Part shown: one piece after another, positions 1 through 10,800 of the stretch
How positions within the stretch are numbered: the stretch's first letter is position 1
How the letters are laid out: every line of letters begins with the position of its first letter
DNA from: Silene conica
Lineage: Eukaryota; Streptophyta; Magnoliopsida; Caryophyllales; Caryophyllaceae
DNA: 64,000 nucleotides
NCBI GenBank assembly: GCA_029255685.2
Contig: CM055318.2
Coordinates: forward strand, 33,468,001 to 33,532,000
Direction: 5' to 3'
Position numbers and translations under genes: made by a program
The notes under the pieces: generated by a model
The model's database searches: none
The model's input: the letters and a program-made list of their open reading frames with translations, nothing else
What the model was told of the DNA's origin: nothing

Positions 1-1162
1 ACTTTACAGCAATTCAACAGAAAATTAGGCAAGTTGCAAGAATCACAATTAAATAACGACTCATTAAGATTTTACATGGCTTATCATTTGAAAGTGTGAA
101 CGCATATTCTGAACAGTAGAGTTGGAATTATGTATAACAATAACCAAGTTTCAAATGATTTCTTTTACCAAAAAGATGGGTCAAAACGGGACTGTGCAAT
201 AACAATCAGACCACTGTCAACTAAAAGATTTATTTCTCTCAAAATATAACTCCTATTAACATAAAACAAAAGCATTGTAAACCCAACTCAAGGGGTTATC
301 ATACATAAAATTCTCATACTCAAATATGGAACACATTTAAAATGACAGTCCGTACAAACAAGGTAAAATTCTGGAAGTTTATTTAAAAATTTGGTTCTGT
401 TACGATTTCACATTACTACATCGCAACTCAACCATACATCTTCCGAAACATGTTGGCATATCATTTGAAGCACGAACATTGTATCATATTAACATTCATT
501 ACCCATTCTAACTTTAATCGTCATCTAGAACACAGTAAAGAATTCGCGAAACCAACCAAATAGCTCAATACTTGTACACATATATATACGAATGTAACTC
601 ATAAATACATGTCATTTATGGCTTGGGGCAACACATTCCGCATATCACTAGACAGGGATTACTAATTTATATAAGTCTGATCATTCATGTTCAAATACCA
701 ACAATATATTACATAGATACGATAGTCATTCAATTCCAGATAATCGTATGAACACTTCAAATATCAAAATCATATGATCACATCACTCTAACCATGGCTC
801 AACAAATATAACCCCCAAACTCTGATAATTTCAATTCAATCATCCATATCCATCCACAGTTCATATTGCACATATCCTTAATCAGAACTCACATATGACT
901 TACCTCGTTCTTCTCCTGCAAGAACGTTAGCATAATATAACCGGGTCACTATATAGTCTACCCCACTCTTCAATTGCTCCCTTTGGGTTCCCGAGACAGA
1001 ACAGAAAGGGCCCAGGTTTGGTGTGAGGGGGCCCCTAACTCATCCCGTTCCTTTTTGGGACTCCTATCAATTTCATCTCGGGGTTCATTTTATTAGACTC
1101 TTCCTATATTCATTATTATTCATTTGGTTTAGGCCTGAGGATCGTTCGCTCTGATACCACTT
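1..1162 (-). mobile_element. G1 chromovirus (Ty3/gypsy), untranslated leader, body outside window
   Basis: This is the noncoding leader downstream of the primer site of a minus-strand gypsy element. Read on the minus strand it matches the leader of G2 (17765 onward) in patches, including a shared run around AGGAAGAGTCTAA and a shared GGGGCCCCCTCACAC block near 1025-1045. No gag start is visible, so the coding part lies to the left of position 1. The leader is therefore at least 1.16 kb, longer than the 0.56 kb leader of G2. I see no other gene here. Confidence 0.75.
1149..1162 (-). other. G1 primer-binding site (initiator Met tRNA)
   Basis: Reverse complement reads TGGTATCAGAG directly next to the LTR end. 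This is the usual initiator-methionine tRNA primer site of plant LTR elements, and it fixes the element orientation as minus. Confidence 0.85.
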
Positions 1163-1572
1163 TGTAACACCCCGATTTATTAAGGAGCCTTCGGCAAGAC
1201 ATCCTCAGTAAATTGAGCTGTTACCATCTCGGAATATCCGAGGTAGTGAATAACAAAGTAAATCAACCAAAGTACTTTATATAAAAACTGATAAAATTTA
1301 AACTTCGATGTTACAAATGCTACACAGCGGAAACTAAAGTACAACTGATAACTACTAAGTATGTGATCTACATCTAAGTCGGTCCATCCGAGTGCTCACG
1401 CCATCCCATGCTCCCACAGCACCATCCTTCCTGTCAAAACTGCTTCCCATCACGGATCATCACATGTGTCACACGAATACACAGGGTAACCACGAAGTTG
1501 AGTAGAGGAAAAGTAAACAACCAAACATTACTATAAATAGAAATTCAGTCATCCCCACTTCGAATCACAAGA

Positions 1573-1751
1573 CCCATTAACTCCGCACCGATCACAAGGC
1601 CCATTAACTCCGCGCCGATCAAAAGGCCCATTAACTCCGCACTGATCACATGGCCCATTAACTCCGGACCGATCACGAGGCCCATTAACTCCGCACCGAT
1701 CACATGACCCATTAACTCCGCACCGATCACATGGCCCATTAACTCCGCACC
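1573..1751. repeat. 27-bp minisatellite, about 6.6 copies
   Basis: Units start at 1573, 1600, 1627, 1654, 1681, 1708 and 1735, each beginning CCCATTAACTCCG and ending near GATCACANGG. Units differ by one to three bases. The array lies in the G1 LTR. The G2 LTR has a short, different tandem array (GGGTCTTGTGATAT type, 17270-17312) at a roughly comparable place. Confidence 0.9.
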
Positions 1752-2193
1752 TCATATCGTACCGCAGAATATATAATCACATATCACAATATACCAATCA
1801 AATATTAATATAAAATAATCATGGTTAACATCAAATAATAAACAGATTACTCATCACCATGTACCTAGTATGTCCCCTACCTCGATTAGCAGAAGTGCAG
1901 ACAATCCAAAGCTTGCTAGAACTGTTCCACGCGAAAACCGCTACCTAGACACGTATTCGTAACGAATTAATAAACTTCCCAAACCCCTTAACAAACCATA
2001 CTTACTATAAATAGAAACCTTCCATAAGTGGAAAGTTTCCAAAATAGAAACTTTCTAAATATAGAAACTTTCCAAATATAGAAATAGAAAGTCCCATGAC
2101 CTAAATAATTTCCCGACTCGCATCTTTAATTAGCACGACTCAAAACCACAAAGCAATAACAAAATACTAATAACAACAAAAATAATAATATTA

Positions 2194-2196
<3 letters not shown>

Positions 2197-2283
<87 letters not shown>
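2197..2283. repeat. (AAT)n microsatellite
   Basis: A nearly pure run of about 28 AAT/TAA units inside the G1 LTR, preceded by imperfect units from 2176. In G2 the LTR also carries a TTA microsatellite (14500-14532 and 24311-24350), so the simple repeat appears to be a shared property of these LTRs. Confidence 0.95.
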
Positions 2284-3519
2284 TGAAGATCAAACAACGA
2301 AACCCCTTAACTCGACATATGACCCGACCCATCTACCCCCTTTACAGTCACCTTACACCACCACAACCACCAGCCAACACCCAGCACCGTTCCCAGAACC
2401 ACCAACATCCCCGGCGACCACTGGCAACCAGGTCACCGGCCACCAGTGAAGTGCACCAACCCCCACAAACCCGCTGGAACTCCACCCCACACGCGACCGG
2501 CCGCTCCTTACAGTCCCTGTCGACAACCGACCAGCCCAGCCCACCACCCATGACCGACACCTAAACACTCCCCTGACACCGTATATCTAAACCACGGTGG
2601 TACCACCGTGTCGACCTCCCCCGAGTCAACGGTGGCACCACCCCCAAACCACCCTTGTACACGCATAATCAGAACCCAGAACCCAACAGAGGCAACGAAT
2701 ACCCCTATCGACACCACCTCAGCCGTCTAGACCCACCATGACTACCACCATGACAACCCCCTGTCTACCACCAGTCCCACCACTTCGACAACCAGTAAAC
2801 ACGAGGTAAGAAAAGGCATTAAACCCAAGAGAACTATACACGGTCTGACCTCAGTTTAAAAAACCGACAGAACCCCCTTGTGACAGGCGGCAGAAACACG
2901 CCTTGTCTGGTGTTACACGGTGATTGACAAGGGCACGACAATGGTCAAAACACGACTCCCAAGATCATAGATTAAAAACACGAAAGGAGTAAACACAACA
3001 ACAGTATGACACGACCTATACTTGCATATGAAAACGCTGACACAACTAGCGAAAGGAGTAGTGTTTTACACAGTGTTTAACGTACCTACTTTCTGAGCGT
3101 TTCGACCACCCGTCTCCTACCTTAGGGTCACCGTGGTTACTGCCTCCCTATTCTATGTTGTGACGGCTGTGTGCTAGAGGTGTTTGAAAGAGAATTAGGG
3201 TAAGTCTTAGGGTTTGGAAAAGAGTTAGAATGTGACGGCAGGCAGAGTCTTATGATAGGGTTTGTGAATTATTTCTCAAAACAGCCGTGGGCTTGGGTAA
3301 TGGCATGCTTAACGAGGCCCATGCCGACGTGCTGGAGGTCCAGGGATCGAACCCCCATATCGACATAGTCATTATGCTAAAGGTCTAGGGATCGAACCCT
3401 CATAACATCTCACAGCTACATGACTTGATAACTACTTAAACATAGCTTACTTAACATCGTAAAACAACTATCGACACTAAATAACTTAGTTATCGAGACT
3501 AAGTTTTCGAGGTATTACA

Positions 3520-4318
3520 ACTCTGCCAATAGTGTGTATACAACATTTTCGATCTTGCAAAACAAGCTCGACTTAGATTATCGTGATGGTGGCAGTAATG
3601 TTACTAATTATATGCTCGCAAAACAGTTGTTCGTATCAGATTGGAGTGGAATACTATAGACTGCATTGTTATCAATAATGTATGCCTTTGCCCAATATGT
3701 GTCCTTATCTCATCGACAATTTTGTCAAGTGTTTAAATGGGGAAGTCGAGTTTAAGAATCGCGGCTGTACTTTGGCTGTGGTATTTTCTGTAGCAACTCT
3801 TCTCGAAGGCTTCATATAGAAGCACATGAATTTTAAGTTGCAACAAATCGGAATGAGGCTTCGTGGAGCAGTGAGTGCTATGATTTTTTAGAAGAGTTTG
3901 ACACTTTCATCGCAGTCTAAGCAAGGCCAGGGGTGTGGTGAACTTATAAACCTTGTGGATGTGGATGTGAAGAACATCGATAGGTTTGCTCGGTTCATAC
4001 ATGATCCTTGGTTGATCATCTTACAAGTTGTGTTAGGCTTGCTCTTACTATATAAGAACTTGGGAGTTATATCATTTGTTGCTTTGGGTGCGGCTGTGAG
4101 TGTTATGGTGTCTAACTCGACAATTAGTAAATTTCAGGAGAAATATCAGGTAAATCTCATGGAATCAAGAGATAATTGAATTAATATGACTACAGAAACT
4201 TTGAGGAATATGAGAATTTTAAAGTTTCATGGATGGGAAATGAGCTTTTTGTCAAAGATTTTTCAACTTAGAAATGTCGAGGCTTTATGGTTGAGAAAGT
4301 ATTTGTATAGTTCAGTGG
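3520..4318 (+). pseudogene. ABC transporter C-family (MRP-type) gene fragment
   Basis: The conceptual translation follows the first transmembrane domain of plant ABCC/MRP transporters, the vacuolar conjugate pumps. Recognisable stretches are the pre-TMD 'KLDLDYRDGGSNVT', the 'LSSQSKQGQGCGELINL' segment with 'HDPWLIILQVVLGLLLLYKNLG', and 'ETLRNMRILKFHGWEMSFLSKI'. It is dead: stops at 3657-3659, 3817-3819, 3889-3891 and 4177-4179, and a two-base loss near 3702 that shifts the frame. No intron is seen, which fits the large first exon of these genes. The left side is cut by the G1 LTR at 3519 and the right side is joined to Tat element T1 near 4318. The nucleotide-binding domains are absent. This is the only host-locus sequence in the window that is not carried inside a transposon. 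Confidence 0.8.
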
Positions 4319-6117
4319 TCCCCTTCCCAAAACTTGTTCAAGATTTTCTCCGCTTCACCAGGCTTCCCTTATGGCAGATCAATCCGTATGCATGGCGTAT
4401 TTTGATTTTGCTATGCCGTATGAACGCGTTATATGACCTTGACATCTCTTTGGGTGACTTGGCCAACATATTCGATGTCCGCCCCCTCGGCCACGGCCAA
4501 TTCACCCTCCGTGCCACCGGGGGTGGCGAGTAATGTATTGTTTTTCCACCTAAACCAAATGACTCAGACTGGATCAGGCGATTTGTTTTTGTGAGGGTGG
4601 ACTCTCTCCTCCACCTTGTGATTATATCTACTCAGCCTTAAGATCCTCGAAAGGTATTTACAACTCTGCTCTCTTTTTGCCTTTTTCGTTAAAGCTTACC
4701 TTCTTACTGCTTTTCTCGTGTAGAGTTGCCCAAGATGTGCCCTAGTCCCGACGAAGAAACCTCCACTCACAAGCTCTTTGGCCTGGAACCCCCCAAGCGC
4801 TCCTTCAACGTCTTGTTAGGTTATTTTTCTTTAGAGGTATAGGAGGAAATGTCTTTAGGTATATCTCTCATTGCCGTCTGTTTGTCTTCATGTTGCTCTT
4901 AATGATGTTCCCTATTATAACCTTACTTTCCTTGTTCCAAAATCCACTCAAACTAGGATTACCCCTGCCATGATGATGGCACTGCGCAAGAAAAAGGCTA
5001 TGGTTACCGCTGTTAAAGCTCCCTCCAAAAGAAAGATTGGAACTGCAGAATCTGAACCTGCTTCCAGAAAATTTATTCCTCCATTTTCCTCCTGCTCGGT
5101 TCCCCTGGCCGTTCCTCCTTTGGCGTCAATGCCACCTCCCGCTGTATCCTTCCGTACGCGAAATAAATCTTCTTCCTTTTTGATGGAGGATATCACGGAG
5201 GACATGATAAGGATGCATGAGGACTTCAGAGCTAATCCGGGCGAGGACTCTTGGCCCTTCATGGACCGCATGTTCCTCCCAGGTCCAGAGAGGGTACTGA
5301 GTCAACGTCCTACTATGACCGCACTGGAGCAGGCTGCCGAGCATTCTTTCTCGGTAAGCATTCTAAGTGGTTTTTGAGTTTTGGCTAGGACTCTTCTGAT
5401 TTTCTTTCTCTTCTGCAGGTTCTTCAGATGTTGCTTCATGAGCGTCGTCGTCTGGCTCCCGCGGGTCAGGAGTTACGGGCGCTGAAGGGGGAGTTGGATG
5501 GGGTAACTAAGCGCGTGGATGCTGAGAGAGCCGACAAAGCTCAGAAGGCGAAAGAGTTGAAGGTTGCTCAGGCTAAGATGAAGGAGCTTGAGGAACGATT
5601 TGCCACCGTGCTGGAGGAGGTGAGCAAGCTGCAGGAGGAGAAGCATGCACTGGCTGCTGAACATAGCAGACTGGGAGAGGAGAAGGAGGTTGTGGCTGTT
5701 GAGGCGACAGCTCTAACGATGAGGAAGAATGCTCTTTCTAGGACCTTGTCCAACGTCGTCTCCTGTACCCACTAGGAGGCTAGGATATCATGCATAAGGG
5801 AGTTTAAAGAGAACAAGCATATGGACTGGGATATGGTGGCAGAAAAGAAGCTCCTGGTGGAAGCGTTTCCATAGAAACCCGATTTGGGCGTCCTCTCGGA
5901 TTTTGAGGAGGAGGATACGCCCAAGTCGGTTGCTCAGATTTCTGAGACTTCAGCCCCCACTGACCATCACGATCATGCTCCGAGCACTCCTCCTGCTGCT
6001 GTAGTGGACTGGGATTCTGAAGAGAAGATACCTACTGGTGATGCCCATTCCGCTACCAGGCGAGCCGTAGTTGAGGCGGCGGATGGTACTCCTGCTGAGC
6101 ACGTTGTGCTGGAGTAA
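4319..6117 (+). pseudogene. T1 antisense extra ORF: 'putative gypsy-type transposon' domain plus coiled coil
   Basis: Opposite in strand to the pol gene of T1. The first part (about 4319-4640) matches the T2 copy at 50330-50640: 'DFLRFTRLPLWQINPYAWRI' against 'DFLKLTKLAICQVAPHAWRI'. I recognise this as the plant domain called putative gypsy-type transposon (Pfam Transposase_28). The later part (5428-5775) is charged and heptad-like, probably a coiled coil, followed by an acidic tail. GT...AG intervals with pyrimidine-rich ends (one ending at 5419) suggest the spliced arrangement seen in T2. It converges on pol, which ends at 6753. Function is not known; it is a broken fossil copy. Confidence 0.7.
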
Positions 6118-6752
6118 TCGCCTGATAGTTAAGTTTGTAATTTGTATGCCCTGAGTGGCTTTTACTCTGTAGTTTTTATGCTTTTCTAGTATCCTAGGCC
6201 CATTTTTGGTGCCCTTAGAACTTTTTCGGTTGTGCCCTGGGCCCTGCGAGGTGGGCTTTTTAGACCTTTTGTTTTGTTGGAACAATCTTCGTGCCTTCTG
6301 ATGGGCGTGTTTTGTAACGTTAATCAAGCTAGACCATGGCTATTTGGGTCTTTTTAATAGATGTCTTGCGGCGTTCTTGCCTTCGTATTTATATTTGGGC
6401 TCAGCCAGTGTTTGGCAGTTTGCCCTTGTTTCGTTTTTGCATGCATGGTTTTGGTTGAAGTATGCCCAAGTGTGGGTGTTGGCCGTCTCATTCGAAGGAT
6501 GTCAGGCTTGCTTGGGTACTTAGTATCACGGGCGACATGGTCCCGGTTGTTGATACTTTGCTACATTCACACGCCTTTTTTATACAAGTTTTGTTCCTTC
6601 TGAGTGTTGCTCGGTTTGCACGCTTTCAAATGTAGATATTCAAAAGATAAGACAAATGTGTACATAGGATATCATCATAATTTTGTTTTTACAAATCCTT
6701 AGAGTTTTTAGCAAAAATCCCCAAAGATAACTCTAGAAGATGTATTTCAACT
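6118..6752. other. T1 spacer between extra ORF and integrase
   Basis: This is the noncoding stretch where the plus-strand extra ORF and the minus-strand pol converge. It is T- and G-rich on the plus strand. The open frames here have no recognisable family, and I see no gene. The matching interval in T2 is 52083-52699. Confidence 0.6.
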
Positions 6753-7976
6753 TCAAAAGATAGCTTTGTCGGGCCTGTAGCTAGGGTCCTGATATTGAAA
6801 TACGGTTACAAAAATATAAATTAAAAGAGGGGGTATCCTGGAACCTGAAAGAGGTGTATTGGTGGCAGTTGTGAGCCCGTGTATTCCTGTATTTAAGATG
6901 TAGTACTTCTTCAGGTGGAGGATGTTCCAGGGTCTGGGTACCATTTTTCCTTCCATGTCCATAAGTCTTTTGAAGCCACTTCCTGTTGTGCTCTCCACTT
7001 GATATGGTCCCTCCCAATTGTATGCGAACTTCCCCGCCTTCTGATTCTTGGTATTCTGGAAAACTTTTCTGATGACTAGGTCTCCCACCTAGAGGGTCCT
7101 GACTTTAACGTTCTTATTGTATGTCTTGGCCACCATCTGCTTTTAGGCTTGTAGGATGCCATTCTGATATGGGCACTTTTTCTGAGTTCGTCAATGGTGT
7201 CCAGGCTGTTGGCCATCTCGATTTGGTTGCACTGCTCTGTCAGACACCTGTATTATAAATACTAGGTTGAAGGGTGTTTGTCCAGTTGCCATCTTAGGCA
7301 TGGTTCTGTCACACCACAGGACGATGGGCAGCTCATCTGCCCACCTGCCTCCAGCTTCTTCCAGTCTCCTTTTCAAGTAGACCATGACAATCTTGTTGTT
7401 GGATTCGGCTTGGCCATTGATTATATTGCGCTTGAGAAAAAATATCACCTGATTTTTGATAACCAGGGGGAAGGCTTCTCCCTATATCCATCTGGAGAAA
7501 TAATCGGTTAAGGCTAGCATGTAAACTCTGTTTCCTGGTGCTCTAGGTAGTGGTCCTACGATGTCGATCCCTTACTTCATGAAAGGCCATGGTGATATGA
7601 CTGGATGCAGAGGTTCAGCAGACTGGTGGATGACTGGTGCGTGCTTCTGGCAGGCTTCACATTTCTTAGCGAATTCTGTGGCGTCCTTGCGTATTGTCGG
7701 CCTGAAGTAGCCTTGCATGAGTGCCTTATTGGACAAGCTCCTGCCCCCTACATGATTTACGCATTCTTTGTTGTGGAGGTCATGCAAAACGGTCTGTCCT
7801 TCTACTTTCCCTAGGCATCTTAAGTAGGGACATGCAATGGATTTCCTAAAAAGAACACTGTCGATTAGTGTAAATCTGGATGCTCTTATTCGGAATCCCC
7901 TTACCTCTCTTTTATCTAGTGGAAGAGCATTGTTCAACAGTCAGTCCATGTATGGCTTCCTCTAGTCGCCTGGTTT
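6753..7976 (-). pseudogene. T1 integrase region (Tat gypsy)
   Basis: The minus-strand translation shows integrase parts in order. The HHCC zinc-binding region is near 7570-7940 ('CEACQKHAP'). The catalytic-core end is near 7190-7450 ('EEAGGRWADELPIVLW'). The C-terminal domain is at 6753-7088 ('NWEGPYQVES', 'PRPWNILHLKKYY'). These are typical of Tat-type plant gypsy elements. The right edge is the insertion point of copia A at 7977. It is a broken fossil with several breaks. Confidence 0.85.
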
Positions 7977-8985
7977 TGTTGGGGCTGATGTCCTTGACAG
8001 TTAGTACAATGACTTAATAAATCTCTTAAAGGATCACAAGGGCGTACTTCAGTATTACTATCAGTTGATCCACGTTTATCAATAACGGTTGGCTTGCTAG
8101 ATAAGTTTGACGTTATTGTCATACGGATGGCGGTGATCAACTGGTCCCTATACGTCACACCTATATGACACGTTTGAGAGATGTGAAGGTATGAAAATAC
8201 AGTCACATTTATGCCGGATACGACTAAACAGTTAGTCAGAGGTATTGACTATTAAATTAGTCAAAAGAGATGTTGAGATTATTATTTAATACGGATTAAA
8301 TAATTTTAGCTAATACGGATTACATGATTAATTCGTAAAATTAAATATAAACTGTTATATTTAATTAAATATTTAATTAGCGCATTAATATAAACAGTTA
8401 TATTAATTTGGCCAATTATACAATATCGTATTTTGTCAGACCATTATTGATGTGATAAAATGCATTAATATCTGATAACATGTATATGATTTATAATAAA
8501 TACCCGCGAAAAATATTTAGCAAATTGGGTCGAATCACACATTAGAATAAGGTAAGAGTGGAAAGCCCACTCTTACCCTAATGGGTCGGCCGAACCGTGT
8601 AGTACATAAGGAGAAGACTTCTCCTTATGTCAGGTTACTCTTTGAATTGATTGTTTTACTGACAAACATATCTCAAGAAAAAATAGGGTTTTGAGAGCAT
8701 TCTTCTCCCAGAAACTCAGATCTCACATCAAAACCTCACAATACTCTCCCCATATTGCAAGGCAATTGGAGAGCCATTCTAGCACACGCGGAATCATCTC
8801 AAACCAAGTCTTGGGTGTAAGTTATAGGAGGGAATTTACTTTAATTCCTGTTCTTAGGCCTATTCAAGCAAGGACCCAAGGTTGTAATTCTTTTCATGTT
8901 TTTATTAACTTATGACTATAATCACAATTGTATATTTCGTTATAATCCTTCATGTTTAGGGCGAATACATGTTTTATTCCCCACA
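7977..8985 (+). repeat. A 5' LTR
   Basis: A 1009-bp block from TGTTGGGGCTG to ATTCCCCACA, followed by the primer site. It contains two neighbouring hairpins. GGTAAGAGTGG (8551-8561) pairs with CCACTCTTACC (8567-8577). ACATAAGGAGAAG (8604-8616) pairs with CTTCTCCTTATGT (8618-8630). It matches the reverse complements of the two LTRs of B. Confidence 0.9.
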
Positions 8986-10800
8986 AGTGGTATCAGAGCC
9001 AAGGCCACGAAATTTTCCCTTTTGTGTTTTTCATAAGTTTTAATTAAAAATTTTGAAAATCGCGTTCTGTCGCCAAGTCGGTCGATCGACCCCCTGTTGC
9101 GGTCGGTCGACCGCCTTCTGCGTGTGTTTTCTGTTTCGGCAGTTTTCTTTTGTGAGTAATCGATCTTGTTTTCGATTCTTGTTTACATATTGTTAATTAA
9201 TCGATATTTTTAGCAATATGTGAACCTTTTGTTTTTGTTTTATTTTGATTTACACGTTTTAAATCAAAGATAAAAAAGGTAAAAACTTGTTTTGATTTTA
9301 AAGTGCAGCGATTTGCGTTTTCAGAAACTCGTTTTTCCAGTTTGGTGGTCGGTCGACCTGGTTAATAGGTCGGTCGACCTTGGTGCTGTTACAGGAAGGT
9401 TTTTTATGACTGGCAGATGGTCGGTCGACCTCGAGGTGAGGTCGGTCGACCACGTCTCTGTAACAGGCGTTCTATTTTTCCGAAAATAACTTGTTTTATT
9501 TTCCCTTGGCCTTTAGTAATATACTGTATACGGAAATAGTATATTATTTTTGTGAAACGGTTCACTCTCGCATGATACAAATTATTTTAAAACGGTTTAA
9601 GATAATGGATTATAAATTTATTAAAATTGAAGTGATTAAAACGGTATAATCACATAATTTTAATCTCGTAAGGTGGTTTGGTAAAATTTGTTAAACATAA
9701 TAACGGTATTATGTCATGAATAAATTTTGTTTTTAGTTGATGCATTTTATTTATCGTCTTGTTGAATGCCTTTGAATGCTTTCTATAACGTATTTAATTT
9801 TTTGCAAACGGTTGTAACTTAGTGTGGCCTTAGAAGATTGTGTTACCGTAATGATGGAACACGGTCTTGTTTTTAATTTTGAGATCTTGTATCTCCGTTT
9901 TGGGTTTTTGCCATGTAATTACTTTTGTATTTAAATTAGAATGTAAATAGGGTTATATTTGTAATTTAAATTAGTAATTTTGTGAAGACCAAAGACGGAG
10001 ACCAGATGCTCACTCCCACTGCAAAGACCAAGATGGAACATCAAGACAAGCTTCTAGGGTCCAACGGTGGATTCCAAAGTTGTTTTTATGTTTATTTCGG
10101 TAGGATAGGCCACACTAGGACTTTTATTTACGTTTATTGCATTTATTTTATGTTTTCATCGATAATAGCTTGCATCATATTCCGCCTAAAACCAAACCAC
10201 CTATAACATGCTTGAAAACTGACTCATGTAGAGGTTACGCGTTAGTTTTCTGTGACAATACAGATGCCACATGTCATATGCAAAGCCATCACTTTATTTC
10301 ATTCATTCATGTATATGCTAGATATTAGTTCACTTAAAATGGATAAATATAAGTTGATGGGGTCTTCCTTGTATAACCAAAAATTGAGACTAGTCTTTAT
10401 AAATCAGACTCCCATGAATCCCTTCTTCGTCGGTAGGCATAATATGACCCCTTCTATGTCGGGTAAGTGGGAACAAATGATTTATTTTATCTCAACATCG
10501 TGGTCACTCGATACTATCTAGCGACTGTGATGGACTAATAGATAGGATTTACGGAAATCTATCGACCAAGAGTTTCAACGGTGGAATTAGCCAAACTGTG
10601 GGCTTATCAATATACGTAAATTGAATTTTGGGATCGTTTATATAATTCTTGAGGGAGATCAATTATATAAATGCATGAGTCTACGAGTTTAAATTCAATT
10701 TAATATAGACTTAAATCACAACGATGAGTTGCTTATATGGTTTTGTTTTTATCTTTCTTTTCAGTGTAGAACACGATCTGTTTAAACTGCTGTATAACTA
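8986..10800 (+). other. A primer site and long noncoding leader with GGTCGGTCGACC motifs
   Basis: TGGTATCAGAGC at 8988-8999 is the initiator Met tRNA primer site. The 1.8-kb leader has no gene. It holds three pairs of the motif GGTCGGTCGACC or close variants, at 9077-9092/9101-9112, 9347-9358/9368-9379 and 9419-9430/9440-9451. The leader of B carries the same arrangement on the other strand. The short open frames here have no recognisable product. Confidence 0.8.

Larger units (their letters stand above)
1163..3519 (-). repeat. G1 5' LTR (chromovirus, Tekay-like)
   Basis: A 2357-bp block bounded by TGTAACACC on the left and GGTATTACA on the right, next to a tRNA-Met primer site. Its end resembles the end of the G2 LTR: the same 'ccatctcgg...gaggtag' block and the TGTAACACCC terminus. 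It therefore belongs to a related but distinct family of long-LTR chromoviruses. It contains a 27-bp minisatellite and a long AAT microsatellite. The flank at 3520-3524 (ACTCT) would be one target duplication; the partner is outside the window. Short open frames here are translations of the repeats, not genes. Confidence 0.8.

Noticed and set aside
1573-1751. Regular short repeats that could look like a CRISPR array
   Set aside because: The units are directly adjacent with no spacers, and the context is a plant LTR.
1545-1755. Two overlapping repetitive open frames
   Set aside because: Translation of the 27-bp minisatellite, whose length is a multiple of three; not a gene.
2126-2332. Open frame encoding a long leucine run
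   Set aside because: It is only the translation of the AAT microsatellite.
3335-3410. Two GGGATCGAACCC motifs resembling tRNA T-arms / pol III B boxes
   Set aside because: No matching A box, anticodon arm or acceptor stem can be drawn around either copy; they lie within the G1 LTR.
8691-8915. 74-codon open frame, repeated at 25892-26116
   Set aside because: Part of the LTR of A, present twice for that reason; no family recognised.
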